Positions 6,171-13,482 of a DNA stretch of 15,162 nucleotides are shown in pieces. The stretch is from an uncultured Bacteroidales bacterium (GTDB lineage Bacteria; Bacteroidota; Bacteroidia; Bacteroidales; F082): contig CALFIT010000260.1 in assembly GCA_937877465.1 (NCBI GenBank), positions 1-15,162 of the forward strand, given 5' to 3'. Numbering within the stretch: position 1 is the first letter of the stretch; every line of letters begins with the position of its first letter. The position numbers and the translations under genes are program-made. The notes under the pieces are model-generated. The model made no database searches, had not been told where the DNA came from, and worked only from the letters and a program-made list of their open reading frames with translations.

Positions 6171-7115
6171 TTATAACTTTATGTTTTCTAATAGTTTATA
6201 AGCTTTATTACGGTCTTGTTCCAATTGGTTTTTCAACTCATCAAGTCCGTTGAATTTCTCCTCGTCGCGGATGCGGTCGATGAAGCTGACGCGGATTTCC
6301 TTGCCGTAGAGGTCGCCGTCGAAGCCGAACAGGTTGACCTCGATGATGGGTTGGTCTTTGCTGCGGTCGCCGATGGTGGGCCGGTGCCCGATGTTGGCCA
6401 TGGCCTTGTAGCGTTGGCCTTCGTAGTCGACGAGGCAGGCATACACGCCGCCGTTGAGGAGCATGTATTCCTTGGGCAGTTCGAGGTTGGCGGTGGGGAA
6501 GCCGATGGTGCGCCCTATCTCGTTGCCTCTGACCACCTCGGCGGAGATGGAGTAGGCGTAGCCAAGCAGCCGGTTTGCGCTTTTCACGTTGCCCACGGCC
6601 AAGGCGTTGCGGATCTTCGTGGAGCTGATGGCGATGTTTTCAACGTCTTGTGCGGCAATGCGTTCCACCTTGAAGCCGTATTTCCTCTTCAGGTCGTTGA
6701 GCAGGTCGAAGTCGCCCATGCGGTTCTTGCCGAAATGGTGGTCGTAGCCCACGACGATGTACTCAGGCTTGATGTTGTCGATGATGTAGTCCTTGATGAA
6801 CACCTCGGAGGGCGTGCGCGAAAACTCCTTGGTGAAGTTGATGATGACCACGTTGTCGATGCCGAATGCCTCGAATCGCTCCAATTTCTCCTCGGGCGTA
6901 CAGAGGAAACGCAGGTTGGAGCTGTCGATGTTGAGCACCTGACGCGGATGGGGCTGGAAGGTGACCACAACGGTTTGTCCGCCAATGTCTTGCGCCAATT
7001 CCTTCATCTTCTTGAAGATGGCTTGGTGGCCGAGGTGTACGCCATCGAAGGTGCCGATGGTGACCACGGCGTGGGGGATGTGGCGGGTTGCTATGATGTT
7101 TCTGAAAATATTCAT
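6171..7115 (-). CDS. ribF: Bifunctional riboflavin kinase / FAD synthetase
   Basis: This 314-residue two-domain enzyme phosphorylates riboflavin to FMN and then adenylylates FMN to FAD. The N-terminal nucleotidyltransferase domain shows GTFDGVHLGHQ (21-31), the PHPR segment (56-59), VVGYDHHFGKNRMGD (121-135) and ISSTKIR (163-169). The C-terminal riboflavin kinase domain shows GRTIGFPTANL (201-211), ANIGHRPTIGD (240-250) and FDGDLYGKEIRVSFIDRIRDEEKF (265-288). Both domains look complete and the length is standard. The ATG overlaps the asd stop (ATGA), so translation is coupled and asd-ribF form one operon; rlmH may be read through the palindromic element downstream. No unusual residues are seen. 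Confidence 0.96.
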   Translation of the reverse strand: MNIFRNIIATRHIPHAVVTIGTFDGVHLGHQAIFKKMKELAQDIGGQTVVVTFQPHPRQVLNIDSSNLRFLCTPEEKLERFEAFGIDNVVIINFTKEFSRTPSEVFIKDYIIDNIKPEYIVVGYDHHFGKNRMGDFDLLNDLKRKYGFKVERIAAQDVENIAISSTKIRNALAVGNVKSANRLLGYAYSISAEVVRGNEIGRTIGFPTANLELPKEYMLLNGGVYACLVDYEGQRYKAMANIGHRPTIGDRSKDQPIIEVNLFGFDGDLYGKEIRVSFIDRIRDEEKFNGLDELKNQLEQDRNKAYKLLENIKL

Positions 7116-8212
7116 TGATTAAAATACTGTTGGATAATATGTTGTGCTATCTGCACCGCGTTGGTGGCTGCGCCCTTGCGGATGTTGTCGCTGACAATCC
7201 AGAGGTTCAGGCCGTTTTCAATGCTGAAGTCGCGGCGGATGCGGCCCACGAAGACCTCGTCACGGTCGTAGGCGGTGATGGCCATGGGATAGAGGTTGGC
7301 CGTCGGGTCGTCTTGCACGATGATGCCGGGCGTGGCTTCAAGCACCTTGCGTACTTCCTCGATGTCGAAAGGCCGTTCCGTCTCCACGTTGACGGCCTCA
7401 CTGTGGCCACCCGTGACAGGTACGCGGCAGGCCGTGGCGGTGATGGCTATCTTATTGTCGCGCAGGATTTTGTGCGTTTCGTTCACCAATTTCTCTTCCT
7501 CGGTGGTGTAGCCGTTGTCGCCGAAATCGCCTGCATGGGGGAGGACGTTGCGGTAGATCTGATACGGATAGGCGGGTTTTAGTTTAGAGTTTAGAGTTGA
7601 GAGTTTAGAGTTTGGAGTTGGCAGTTGGCAGTTATCAGTTGGCAGTTGCCGCTTTGCGTCATTGCGAGGAACGAGGCAATCCAGATTTTGAGCGTTTTTT
7701 GCTTCTTCGTTGTTCAATTGATTAATCCCCTTCAGTCCGCTGCCGCTCACGCTTTGGTAGGTGCTGACGACGATGCGTTTGATGCCGAAGGCTTTATGGA
7801 TCGGTGCCAAGGCCATCACCATCTGGATGGTGGAGCAGTTGGGGTTGGCGATGATGTGGGTGTCGTTGGTGATCGTGTCGGCGTTGATTTCGGGGACGAC
7901 CAAAGGCACGTCTTTCTCCATGCGCCAGGCCGAGCTGTTGTCGACGACGAAAGTGCCTTGCTGGGCAAACCTCGGCGCGTATTGCCTTGATGCCGCCGCG
8001 CCTGCCGAGAAGATGGCGATGTCGGGCCGGGCAGCGATGGCCTCGTCCACGCTGACCACCTTGTGGGTTTTGCCTTGGAAAACGATTTCCTTACCCACGG
8101 AACGTTCCGAGGCGGCCACAATCAATTCGTCTATCGGAACCCGTTGTTCGTCAAGCACTTGAAGCATTTTCGAGCCGACCAATCCGGTGGCTCCCACCAC
8201 TGCGATTTTCAT
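7112..8212 (-). CDS. asd: Aspartate-semialdehyde dehydrogenase carrying an in-frame composite repeat insertion
   Basis: This 366-residue enzyme reduces aspartyl phosphate to aspartate semialdehyde with NADPH, for lysine/diaminopimelate, threonine and methionine synthesis. The NADP-binding loop is GATGLVGSKML (8-18), the catalytic Cys126 is in NPNCST, Gln153 and the SGSGLKG loop follow, and the catalytic-base His270 is in GGHSEAVNVE. The usual Bacteroidota length is, from memory, near 335-340. The excess is explained by residues 177-211: LDCLVPRNDAKR from the dispersed repeat, then QLPTDNCQLPTPNSKL and STLNSKL from a low-complexity repeat. The insertion lies between QLNNEEAKNAQ and the conserved YPYQIYRNVLPH in the dimerisation domain, and frame and active-site residues are kept. 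An AAGGAG Shine-Dalgarno stands 6 nt before the ATG, which is rare here, and a -7 box is at 8239-8246. The stop overlaps the ribF start. Confidence 0.95.
   Translation of the reverse strand: MKIAVVGATGLVGSKMLQVLDEQRVPIDELIVAASERSVGKEIVFQGKTHKVVSVDEAIAARPDIAIFSAGAAASRQYAPRFAQQGTFVVDNSSAWRMEKDVPLVVPEINADTITNDTHIIANPNCSTIQMVMALAPIHKAFGIKRIVVSTYQSVSGSGLKGINQLNNEEAKNAQNLDCLVPRNDAKRQLPTDNCQLPTPNSKLSTLNSKLKPAYPYQIYRNVLPHAGDFGDNGYTTEEEKLVNETHKILRDNKIAITATACRVPVTGGHSEAVNVETERPFDIEEVRKVLEATPGIIVQDDPTANLYPMAITAYDRDEVFVGRIRRDFSIENGLNLWIVSDNIRKGAATNAVQIAQHIIQQYFNQ
7577..7649 (-). repeat. Low-complexity heptad-like repeat tract inside asd
   Basis: On the plus strand this is a run of degenerate units, first TTTAGAGTT/GAGAGTT types (7577-7618), then GGCAGTT/ATCAGTT types (7619-7649). 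On the coding strand they appear as AACTCTAAACTC and CAACTGC units. They encode QLPTDNCQLPTPNSKL plus STLNSKL (asd residues 189-211). Similar tracts are, from memory, common in intergenic DNA of some Bacteroidota. It abuts copy C of the 36-bp repeat with no spacer. Confidence 0.75.
7650..7684 (-). repeat. Dispersed 36-bp repeat, copy C, in frame within asd
   Basis: These 35 bases match copy A (1392-1426) with one difference (ACGAGGCA for ACGAAGCA). On the coding strand they read LDCLVPRNDAKR, the same frame as in the GHMP kinase. No second inverted arm follows. Flanking bases differ from those of copies A and B, which gives the repeat edges used here. Confidence 0.85.
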
Positions 8213-8218
8213 TTTTCC

Positions 8219-8224
8219 CTCCTT
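8219..8224 (-). promoter_or_regulatory. Shine-Dalgarno of asd
   Basis: On the minus strand AAGGAG (within AAGGAGGG) ends 6 nt before the asd ATG. It is the only strong Shine-Dalgarno I see in the window; most other starts have AT-rich leaders without one. It supports ATG 8212-8210 as the start. Confidence 0.7.
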
Positions 8225-8238
8225 ACGATATCAAACCG

Positions 8239-8246
8239 CAAAAATA
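8239..8246 (-). promoter_or_regulatory. Putative -7 box for asd-ribF
   Basis: TATTTTTG on the minus strand matches TAnnTTTG, 26 nt upstream of the asd start. It lies in the 96-nt divergent region shared with the CYTH gene. A -33 box is not evident. Confidence 0.5.
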
Positions 8247-8279
8247 GGAAAAAAGTGGGAAGTGGACGGTTTTCTTTCT

Positions 8280-8287
8280 TACCTTTG
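8280..8287 (+). promoter_or_regulatory. Putative -7 box for the CYTH-LTD operon
   Basis: TACCTTTG matches TAnnTTTG, 21 nt before the CYTH protein ATG, implying a short leader. No clear -33 TTTG lies at the expected distance. Confidence 0.5.
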
Positions 8288-8308
8288 CAAAATCAAACTA
8301 AACGACTG

Positions 8309-8785
8309 ATGTTTCAAGAAATCGAACGAAAGTTTTTGGTCAACGGCGACTTCAAGGCGGAGGCGTTCCAAGCCACCGACATCATCCAAGGCTATCTGAG
8401 CCACGGGCCTACGGTGCGCGTCCGCGTGAGGGGCGACCAAGGCTACCTCACCATCAAAGGGCCTGTCGGGGCGACGGGCTTGTCGCGCTTCGAGTGGGAG
8501 AAGGAAATCACGAAGGATGAGGCACTTGCGCTGCTCCAGTTGGCCGAGCCAGGCCGCATCGAGAAGACGCGCTATCTCGTGAAAAACACCGACGGCATCC
8601 ACACTTGGGAAGTCGACGAGTTCCACGGCGACAACGAAGGCCTCGTCATGGCCGAAATCGAACTCCATTCGGAAGCCGACACCTTCGACAAGCCCGCTTG
8701 GATTGGCGAAGAAGTCACCGGCGACAAGCGCTATTACAACTCCTACCTGATGAAACACCCTCTCCTAAAACCGCTAACGCCATGA
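8309..8785 (+). CDS. CYTH-domain (triphosphate tunnel metalloenzyme) protein
   Basis: This is a 158-residue single-domain member of the CYTH superfamily, whose members hydrolyse or cyclise triphosphates in a beta-barrel tunnel. The diagnostic ExExK is EIERK (residues 4-8). Tunnel residues follow: RVRVRG (37-42), LTIKGP with Lys50, RFEWEKEI (60-67), the Lys86/Arg88 pair in EKTRYLV, WEVDEF (100-105) and MAEIEL (114-119). Small stand-alone bacterial members often act as tripolyphosphatases; adenylate cyclase or thiamine-triphosphatase activity is also known in the superfamily, and sequence alone does not choose. ATG 8309 is preferred because it begins exactly at the domain and follows the -7 box; the longer open frame upstream runs into the divergent asd gene. 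The stop overlaps the start of the next gene (ATGA). Confidence 0.9.
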   Translation: MFQEIERKFLVNGDFKAEAFQATDIIQGYLSHGPTVRVRVRGDQGYLTIKGPVGATGLSRFEWEKEITKDEALALLQLAEPGRIEKTRYLVKNTDGIHTWEVDEFHGDNEGLVMAEIELHSEADTFDKPAWIGEEVTGDKRYYNSYLMKHPLLKPLTP

Positions 8786-11364
8786 AAAAAACGCTCTTGC
8801 TCTTGCTTCTGCTGCCCCTTTCGCTGCTCGCCCAAGTCACCGACGACTTCTCCGACGGCGACTTCACCCAAAACCCCGCTTGGTCGGGAACGGCGGAACA
8901 ATATGTCGTCAACACCAACAAGCAGTTGCAACTCAACGCGGAAAGCGAGGGTACGGCCTATCTCTCCCTGCCCATCACCGAGTATGAGTCGATGGAATGG
9001 CAGTTTTGGATTCGCGAGGCCTTTGCCCCGTCGGGAAACAACTATTCCGATGTTTGGCTCAGTGCTGATAATGCTGATTTGCAAAACGTTACCCAAGGCT
9101 ATTTCCTCCGTTTCGGTGAAGGCGGCAGCAACGATGCCGTCACCTTGTTCCGCAAGGATGCCGAAGGACAACAACAAATCTGTCGCGGCACCGAAGGGGC
9201 CATCAATGCCTCGTTTGCGGTTTTTGTCAAAGTGACTTGCGACCGCGAAGGCAACTGGATGCTCCAGACTTGTTACGACAATTCCGGAGTTTATCTCATT
9301 GAGGCACAATGCGTTGATGACACTTACGGACATGGCGGACATTTCGGGTTTTGGTCCAAGTTCACTTCGAGCAACGCCAAGAAGTTCTATTTCGATGACA
9401 TCTATGTCGGGCCGCGTATCATCGACCATGAGCCGCCCCAACTCCTGACTTGCGAGGTGATTGACTTGACGCACTTACAGCTTTCATTCAACGAGGCGCT
9501 CGACGAATCATCGGCGTTGAACCGCGACAATTATTCCATCGACAATGGCCTCGGCCATCCCGCTTCGGTCGGTTTCGGCGACAATCTGGCGCAAGTCGTC
9601 CTTGAATTGGAACGCGAAATCGGCAACGGCATCAACTACACCTTGACCGTCAGCGGTATCAAAGACCTGTGGAACAACACGATGGAGCCGACCACCAAGA
9701 CCTTCTCGATTTACGAGGCCTCGGAATACGACATCGTCATCAACGAGATTATGGCCGACCCCAATCCCGTGGTAGGTCTGCCCGAATGGGAGTATGTGGA
9801 GCTTTACAACACCACGGAGTTCGGCATCGACCTGAAAGACTGGCAGATACAAATCGGAAGCAACGACAACACCTTTGAGAGCTACGTCTTGCCTCCGCAC
9901 GGTTATGTCATTTTGTGCCACAACGACGCCTTGCCCGAGTTGCGGCCCTACGGCGACTGTATCGGCTTCAGCAGCTTCTCGGTGGGCAACACCTCTTCGG
10001 CGATGTACCTCTACAGCAAGGCTGGACGGCTGATTTCGCGCGTCAACTTCAGCAACACATGGTACCACGACCCCGACAAGGACAACGGCGGCTGGTCGGT
10101 GGAGCAAATCGACCCGATGAACCCCTGCGCAGGCGCGGCCAACTGGACGGCTTCCGTGGATGCCTCGGGCGGCACGCCAGGGCGCATTAATTCGGTGGAT
10201 GGCGTGAACGACGTCCAGCCCAAGGTGGAGCGCGTCAGCATGTTCTCCAACTACATCGTACAGCTTTGGTTCGACCAGCAGATGGATGCCGCCACACTCA
10301 CCGATGTGCAAAACTACCTCGTGGAAGAGTTGGGCGAACATCCCCAACAGGCCAACTTCAACCCGATGGACGCCACCTTCGTGGAACTCATTTTCGACCA
10401 CGGCTTTGAGGAGGGCGTGGTCTATACCCTGATTATTAATGGTGTGACCAACTGCGTGGGCACGACCATTGCGCCTGAAACCCGTGTGCAGTTCGGCATC
10501 CCCAACGACATCGCCGAAGGCGAAATCCTCATCAACGAGATCCTGTTCGACCCGATTTCGCCGGGCGTCGACTATGTGGAACTCTACAACAACACCGACA
10601 AGACCTTCGACCTCAGCACCTTGATGCTTGGCGTGATTCGCCAAGGCACCTTCCCCAATCCCGCCGACACCACCTTGAAGGAAGTCGCCGCCGACAGCCG
10701 TCTGTTCCTGCCGAAGACTTATGTCCTGCTCTCCACCAACAGCGAAATCGTGGGACAGCAATACGACTGCCCGACCGACAACTTCGTGCAGATGGCCTCG
10801 TTTCCGAGCTACGCCAACGCGGGCGGCACGGCCATCCTCATGGGCAAGGACGGCACCATGATCGACCAGATGGTTTTCGCCGAGAGTATGCATTATCCGC
10901 TGCTCAAAGTCACCAAGGGCGTGTCGCTCGAGCGCGTCAGCTTCGACCAACCCTCGATGAGTGCCGACAACTGGCATTCCGCCGCCGAAAGTGTGCATTT
11001 CGGCACGCCGGGCTACGAAAACTCGATGATGCAAAGCACCGAGCCTTCCAACGACGAAATCACCGTCAGCCCCGACGTGTTCTCGCCCGACGGCGACGGC
11101 TACGACGACGCCTGTTTCATCAACTACCGTTTCGATGAGGCGGGCTACACGATGAACATCTACATCTTCAATGTGGCCGGACAATTGGTCCGTCATTTGG
11201 CCAAAGGCGAATTGGTGGGGCAGGAGGGCAGCGTCCTCTGGAACGGGCTCGACAACAACGGCAACCGCGTCCCCGTCGGCGTTTACGTCGTCGTCACCGA
11301 GGTGTTCAACTTCGATGGAAAAGTGAAGCAGTTCAAGAATGCCGTGGTGGTAGCGACGCGATAA
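8782..11364 (+). CDS. Large secreted lamin-tail-domain protein with FlgD-like C-terminus
   Basis: This is an 860-residue exported protein of unknown function. The start at ATG 8782 overlaps the CYTH stop and gives a signal peptide MKKTLLLLLLLPLSLLAQ. Order of domains: a jelly-roll region, concanavalin-like (about 20-215), ending FYFDDIYVGPRI; a SbsA-type Ig-like domain (about 222-312, PPQLLTCEVIDLTHLQLSFN); lamin tail domain 1 (from 316, YDIVINEIMADPNP); a second Ig-like domain (about 480-575, VQLWFDQQMD); lamin tail domain 2 (from 580, GEILINEILFDP); and a C-terminal module (from 763, SPDVFSPDGDGYDD to the end) resembling FlgD-Ig and gliding-motility/T9SS sorting domains. The last module suggests type IX secretion and cell-surface display. 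Its stop is 1 nt from the convergent metallophosphoesterase stop. Function is unassigned; binding of polymers or a role in the envelope is inference. Confidence 0.88.
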   Translation: MKKTLLLLLLLPLSLLAQVTDDFSDGDFTQNPAWSGTAEQYVVNTNKQLQLNAESEGTAYLSLPITEYESMEWQFWIREAFAPSGNNYSDVWLSADNADLQNVTQGYFLRFGEGGSNDAVTLFRKDAEGQQQICRGTEGAINASFAVFVKVTCDREGNWMLQTCYDNSGVYLIEAQCVDDTYGHGGHFGFWSKFTSSNAKKFYFDDIYVGPRIIDHEPPQLLTCEVIDLTHLQLSFNEALDESSALNRDNYSIDNGLGHPASVGFGDNLAQVVLELEREIGNGINYTLTVSGIKDLWNNTMEPTTKTFSIYEASEYDIVINEIMADPNPVVGLPEWEYVELYNTTEFGIDLKDWQIQIGSNDNTFESYVLPPHGYVILCHNDALPELRPYGDCIGFSSFSVGNTSSAMYLYSKAGRLISRVNFSNTWYHDPDKDNGGWSVEQIDPMNPCAGAANWTASVDASGGTPGRINSVDGVNDVQPKVERVSMFSNYIVQLWFDQQMDAATLTDVQNYLVEELGEHPQQANFNPMDATFVELIFDHGFEEGVVYTLIINGVTNCVGTTIAPETRVQFGIPNDIAEGEILINEILFDPISPGVDYVELYNNTDKTFDLSTLMLGVIRQGTFPNPADTTLKEVAADSRLFLPKTYVLLSTNSEIVGQQYDCPTDNFVQMASFPSYANAGGTAILMGKDGTMIDQMVFAESMHYPLLKVTKGVSLERVSFDQPSMSADNWHSAAESVHFGTPGYENSMMQSTEPSNDEITVSPDVFSPDGDGYDDACFINYRFDEAGYTMNIYIFNVAGQLVRHLAKGELVGQEGSVLWNGLDNNGNRVPVGVYVVVTEVFNFDGKVKQFKNAVVVATR

Positions 11365-11365
11365 G

Positions 11366-12073
11366 TCACATGTCCATATTCGATTGTGCTACAATCTCTT
11401 TCGTGTCGGGATTGAAGGCCGTCAGGTTGCCCAAGCCGGGCTTGTCGGTCACGAAAACGCCGTTGTCCAAGGCGATGAAGTCGTAGTTTTCGTTTTGTTC
11501 GATGACCAAGTTCATGAAGCTGTAGTCGACGGGGATGTGCCCGTGGATGATCTTCTTGCCGTGGCTTTTGCCGTAGTCTACCTTGAAGCGGCGGGTCCAC
11601 ATCATGCTCCGCGTGTCCTCAAACGGGTCGCCGATGCTGAAGTTCATTCCGGCGTGTACCAGGATGTATTCCTCAAGTTCGATATAAGGCTCGCAGGCAT
11701 TCATCCAGTCGATGTAAAGTTGCGGAATCTCGCGTGGATGCTTCACCCCGAAGCTCTCCAAAGTGGTCTTGGCGCCCACGGCTTCCCATTCCTTCTGTTC
11801 GGGATGCTTGCCGAAAAGACGTTTCTTCTGGTCGGCCTCAAAAGCCTTCACGCACATATCCTCGTGGTTGCCTTTGAGGAAATGCACATCGTATTCTTCC
11901 TCTTGCAGGTGCATCAGGTAGTCGATGACGCCCTTGCCGTCGGGTCCACGGTCGATGTAGTCGCCCAAGAAATAGAGCGGGTCGTGTTTCGTGACTTTGA
12001 GCATGTTCTCAAGCAGTGCCTTCAGGGTCTTGGCGCAGCCGTGAATGTCGGGGATGATCCAGCGTCGTGACAT
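11366..12073 (-). CDS. Metallophosphoesterase, PP2A/ApaH-like serine-threonine phosphatase family
   Basis: This is a 235-residue calcineurin-like phosphoesterase. It has the full set of bimetal ligands: DIHG (9-12), GDYIDRGPDG (37-46), GNHED (68-72), LVHAGM (138-143) and HGH (177-180). This is the bacterial PPP pattern, in which substrates may be phosphoproteins or dinucleoside polyphosphates; the sequence does not decide. There is no signal peptide, so it is cytosolic. It follows the acyltransferase gene on the same strand with an 11-nt gap, suggesting co-transcription. It converges on the lamin-tail gene with 1 nt between stop codons, so there is no space for a dedicated terminator, and antisense read-through between the two convergent messages is possible. 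Confidence 0.92.
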   Translation of the reverse strand: MSRRWIIPDIHGCAKTLKALLENMLKVTKHDPLYFLGDYIDRGPDGKGVIDYLMHLQEEEYDVHFLKGNHEDMCVKAFEADQKKRLFGKHPEQKEWEAVGAKTTLESFGVKHPREIPQLYIDWMNACEPYIELEEYILVHAGMNFSIGDPFEDTRSMMWTRRFKVDYGKSHGKKIIHGHIPVDYSFMNLVIEQNENYDFIALDNGVFVTDKPGLGNLTAFNPDTKEIVAQSNMDM

Positions 12074-12084
12074 GGCTTCGTGAG

Positions 12085-13374
12085 TTAGAATAACTTATTG
12101 AGGTTCAAGGCTTCGTATTGCTTGCGAAGTTTTTTCTTAAAGGTCCAACGCACGTCGGAGATCCAGCGACGAGCCAACTCGCCATAGTCCACCAAGATGC
12201 GGTAGGAGAAAAAGAGCAGTGCGGTCCCAAGCAAAGCCCATGGCCACCGCAACTTGCAAAACATGATGATGGTGCCGGCGATGAAAACGATTGGAGAAAG
12301 CACAAATCTGACGCCATAACTGACCGTGTTGCCAAAGGCGGGGTCCTTCAACTGCTTTCTGATGATTTGCGTGGTCAACCATGTGGGCAGGTTGACGATC
12401 GCCGAAGCCGCAAAATAGGGTAGGCCCACTAATAGTATGGCCATTTTCCAGAGCGAGTTGAGCAAAGGATATTTCTTTGCCGTTGAGGTGACGGAGATTT
12501 TCTGCCGTTTGCGTTCGGCGGCAAAAGCGGTCACGCGTTCAAAGAGGTTCTTGGCTTCTTCGGGTTGTTCTTCCCTGAATCTCAATGCCTTGCTGACGGT
12601 TTCGCGGTTGCGGAGCATCTTCTTGTAAAGCCATCCGACGCGTTTTTCGTTCTTCATCTTCACGATTTCCCAGATGGCGTCGTAGTCCTCGTCGTCGGGG
12701 ATATAGGTGAAGAGCTTCGAGATCTCGTCATGCAGCCGCTCTTTCATGATGTTGATGTTGACGGCTTCGTTCTCTTCCGTGGTGTTGTTCATGAATTCGG
12801 TCACGTTGATGGGCTTCCCGAAATTGATCATCGCCGTTGAGCGATAGCGGAAGTAGTCGCCGTATTCGATGGCGGTGGGGATGATGTAGACGGGCTTCTG
12901 TTCGCCGAATTGCTTGTTGGCGTCTACCGCGATATGAAACAAGCCTTTGCTCAATCGCATCAGCGAGTGTTTGGTGCGGTGCATGCCTTCAGGAAAGAGG
13001 TAGAGGTCGACATTGTCGTGGATGACGTCGACGGCTTTGTCGAGCGTGTCGTCGTTTTGGCGTACTGCCGCCACCCCGTTGCGGATGCGAAAGATGGGCA
13101 GGATGCGCAGGAAATGCAGAATCTTGGCCACGACGGGATTCTTGAAGATGTCGCCTCGCGCAATGAACACTTTCTTGGCATTGTTCGACGACAGCAGCAC
13201 CAAGGCATCCATCAGCGTGTTGCTGTGGTTGACACCGAAAATGACAGCCGCGTCTTTCGGGACATTCTCTTTCCCGTGTACCTCAAACCTTCTGTAGGAT
13301 GTCCTCGTGTGCCAATTGACATAAGGCAGGAAAAACGAGTACCAAAAGTCAGGATCTTGTATCTTTTTTGCCAT
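12085..13374 (-). CDS. PlsC-like glycerolipid acyltransferase with C-terminal membrane segments
   Basis: This is a 429-residue membrane-associated acyltransferase, probably acylating a glycerolipid precursor such as glycerol-3-phosphate or lysophosphatidate. The start is taken at ATG 13374, giving MAKKIQDPDFWYSFF; a longer open frame to 13557 would run into the oppositely oriented lipoprotein gene and has no family resemblance. Acyltransferase blocks are FGVNHSNTLMD (catalytic His50; spacing to Asp56 is HX5D), RIRNGVAAVRQND (block II), FPEGMHR (127-133, block III) and VYIIPTAIEYG (block IV). The C-terminal third has two hydrophobic regions (LLVGLPYFAASAIVNLP, and the stretch from VLSPIVFIAGTIIMF through WALLGTALLFF) that would anchor it in the inner membrane. 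HX5D in place of the common HX4D is, from memory, normal in this Bacteroidota subfamily. It is the first gene of a pair with the phosphatase. Confidence 0.88.
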   Translation of the reverse strand: MAKKIQDPDFWYSFFLPYVNWHTRTSYRRFEVHGKENVPKDAAVIFGVNHSNTLMDALVLLSSNNAKKVFIARGDIFKNPVVAKILHFLRILPIFRIRNGVAAVRQNDDTLDKAVDVIHDNVDLYLFPEGMHRTKHSLMRLSKGLFHIAVDANKQFGEQKPVYIIPTAIEYGDYFRYRSTAMINFGKPINVTEFMNNTTEENEAVNINIMKERLHDEISKLFTYIPDDEDYDAIWEIVKMKNEKRVGWLYKKMLRNRETVSKALRFREEQPEEAKNLFERVTAFAAERKRQKISVTSTAKKYPLLNSLWKMAILLVGLPYFAASAIVNLPTWLTTQIIRKQLKDPAFGNTVSYGVRFVLSPIVFIAGTIIMFCKLRWPWALLGTALLFFSYRILVDYGELARRWISDVRWTFKKKLRKQYEALNLNKLF

Positions 13375-13395
13375 TTCAACCGAAAAATTAAGGGA

Positions 13396-13403
13396 CAAAA
13401 TTA
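13396..13403 (-). promoter_or_regulatory. Putative -7 box for acyltransferase-phosphatase operon
   Basis: On the minus strand this reads TAATTTTG (TAnnTTTG), 21 nt before the acyltransferase ATG. A TTTG (13419-13422) lies 15 nt further upstream, closer than the usual -33 spacing. On the plus strand of this 108-nt divergent gap I see no good -7 box for the MltF-like gene. Confidence 0.45.
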
Positions 13404-13482
13404 CATATTTCCCATTTACAAAGGCTCTTTTTTTTAACCAAATACAATATTTTGTACTTTTACCGCCCAAAAGAAGAACAAA

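Noticed and set aside
6216..7118. 300-codon plus-strand open frame opposite ribF
   Set aside because: ribF has complete motifs in both domains. The antisense translation is Val/Asp/Glu-rich shadow with no family resemblance.
7577..7684. Possible CRISPR-like or tandem-repeat array
   Set aside because: Units are only 7-9 nt, degenerate and without unique spacers, and lie inside an intact coding frame.
8063..8308. Upstream extension of the CYTH gene
   Set aside because: The extra residues run over the divergent asd gene and promoter region. The domain begins exactly at ATG 8309 with the EIERK motif.
9508..11196. Long minus-strand open frame (562 codons) opposite the lamin-tail gene
   Set aside because: It has no recognisable domain, while the plus-strand frame has clear signal peptide, lamin tail and FlgD-like domains. 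Long antisense frames are expected from the GC-rich codon usage.
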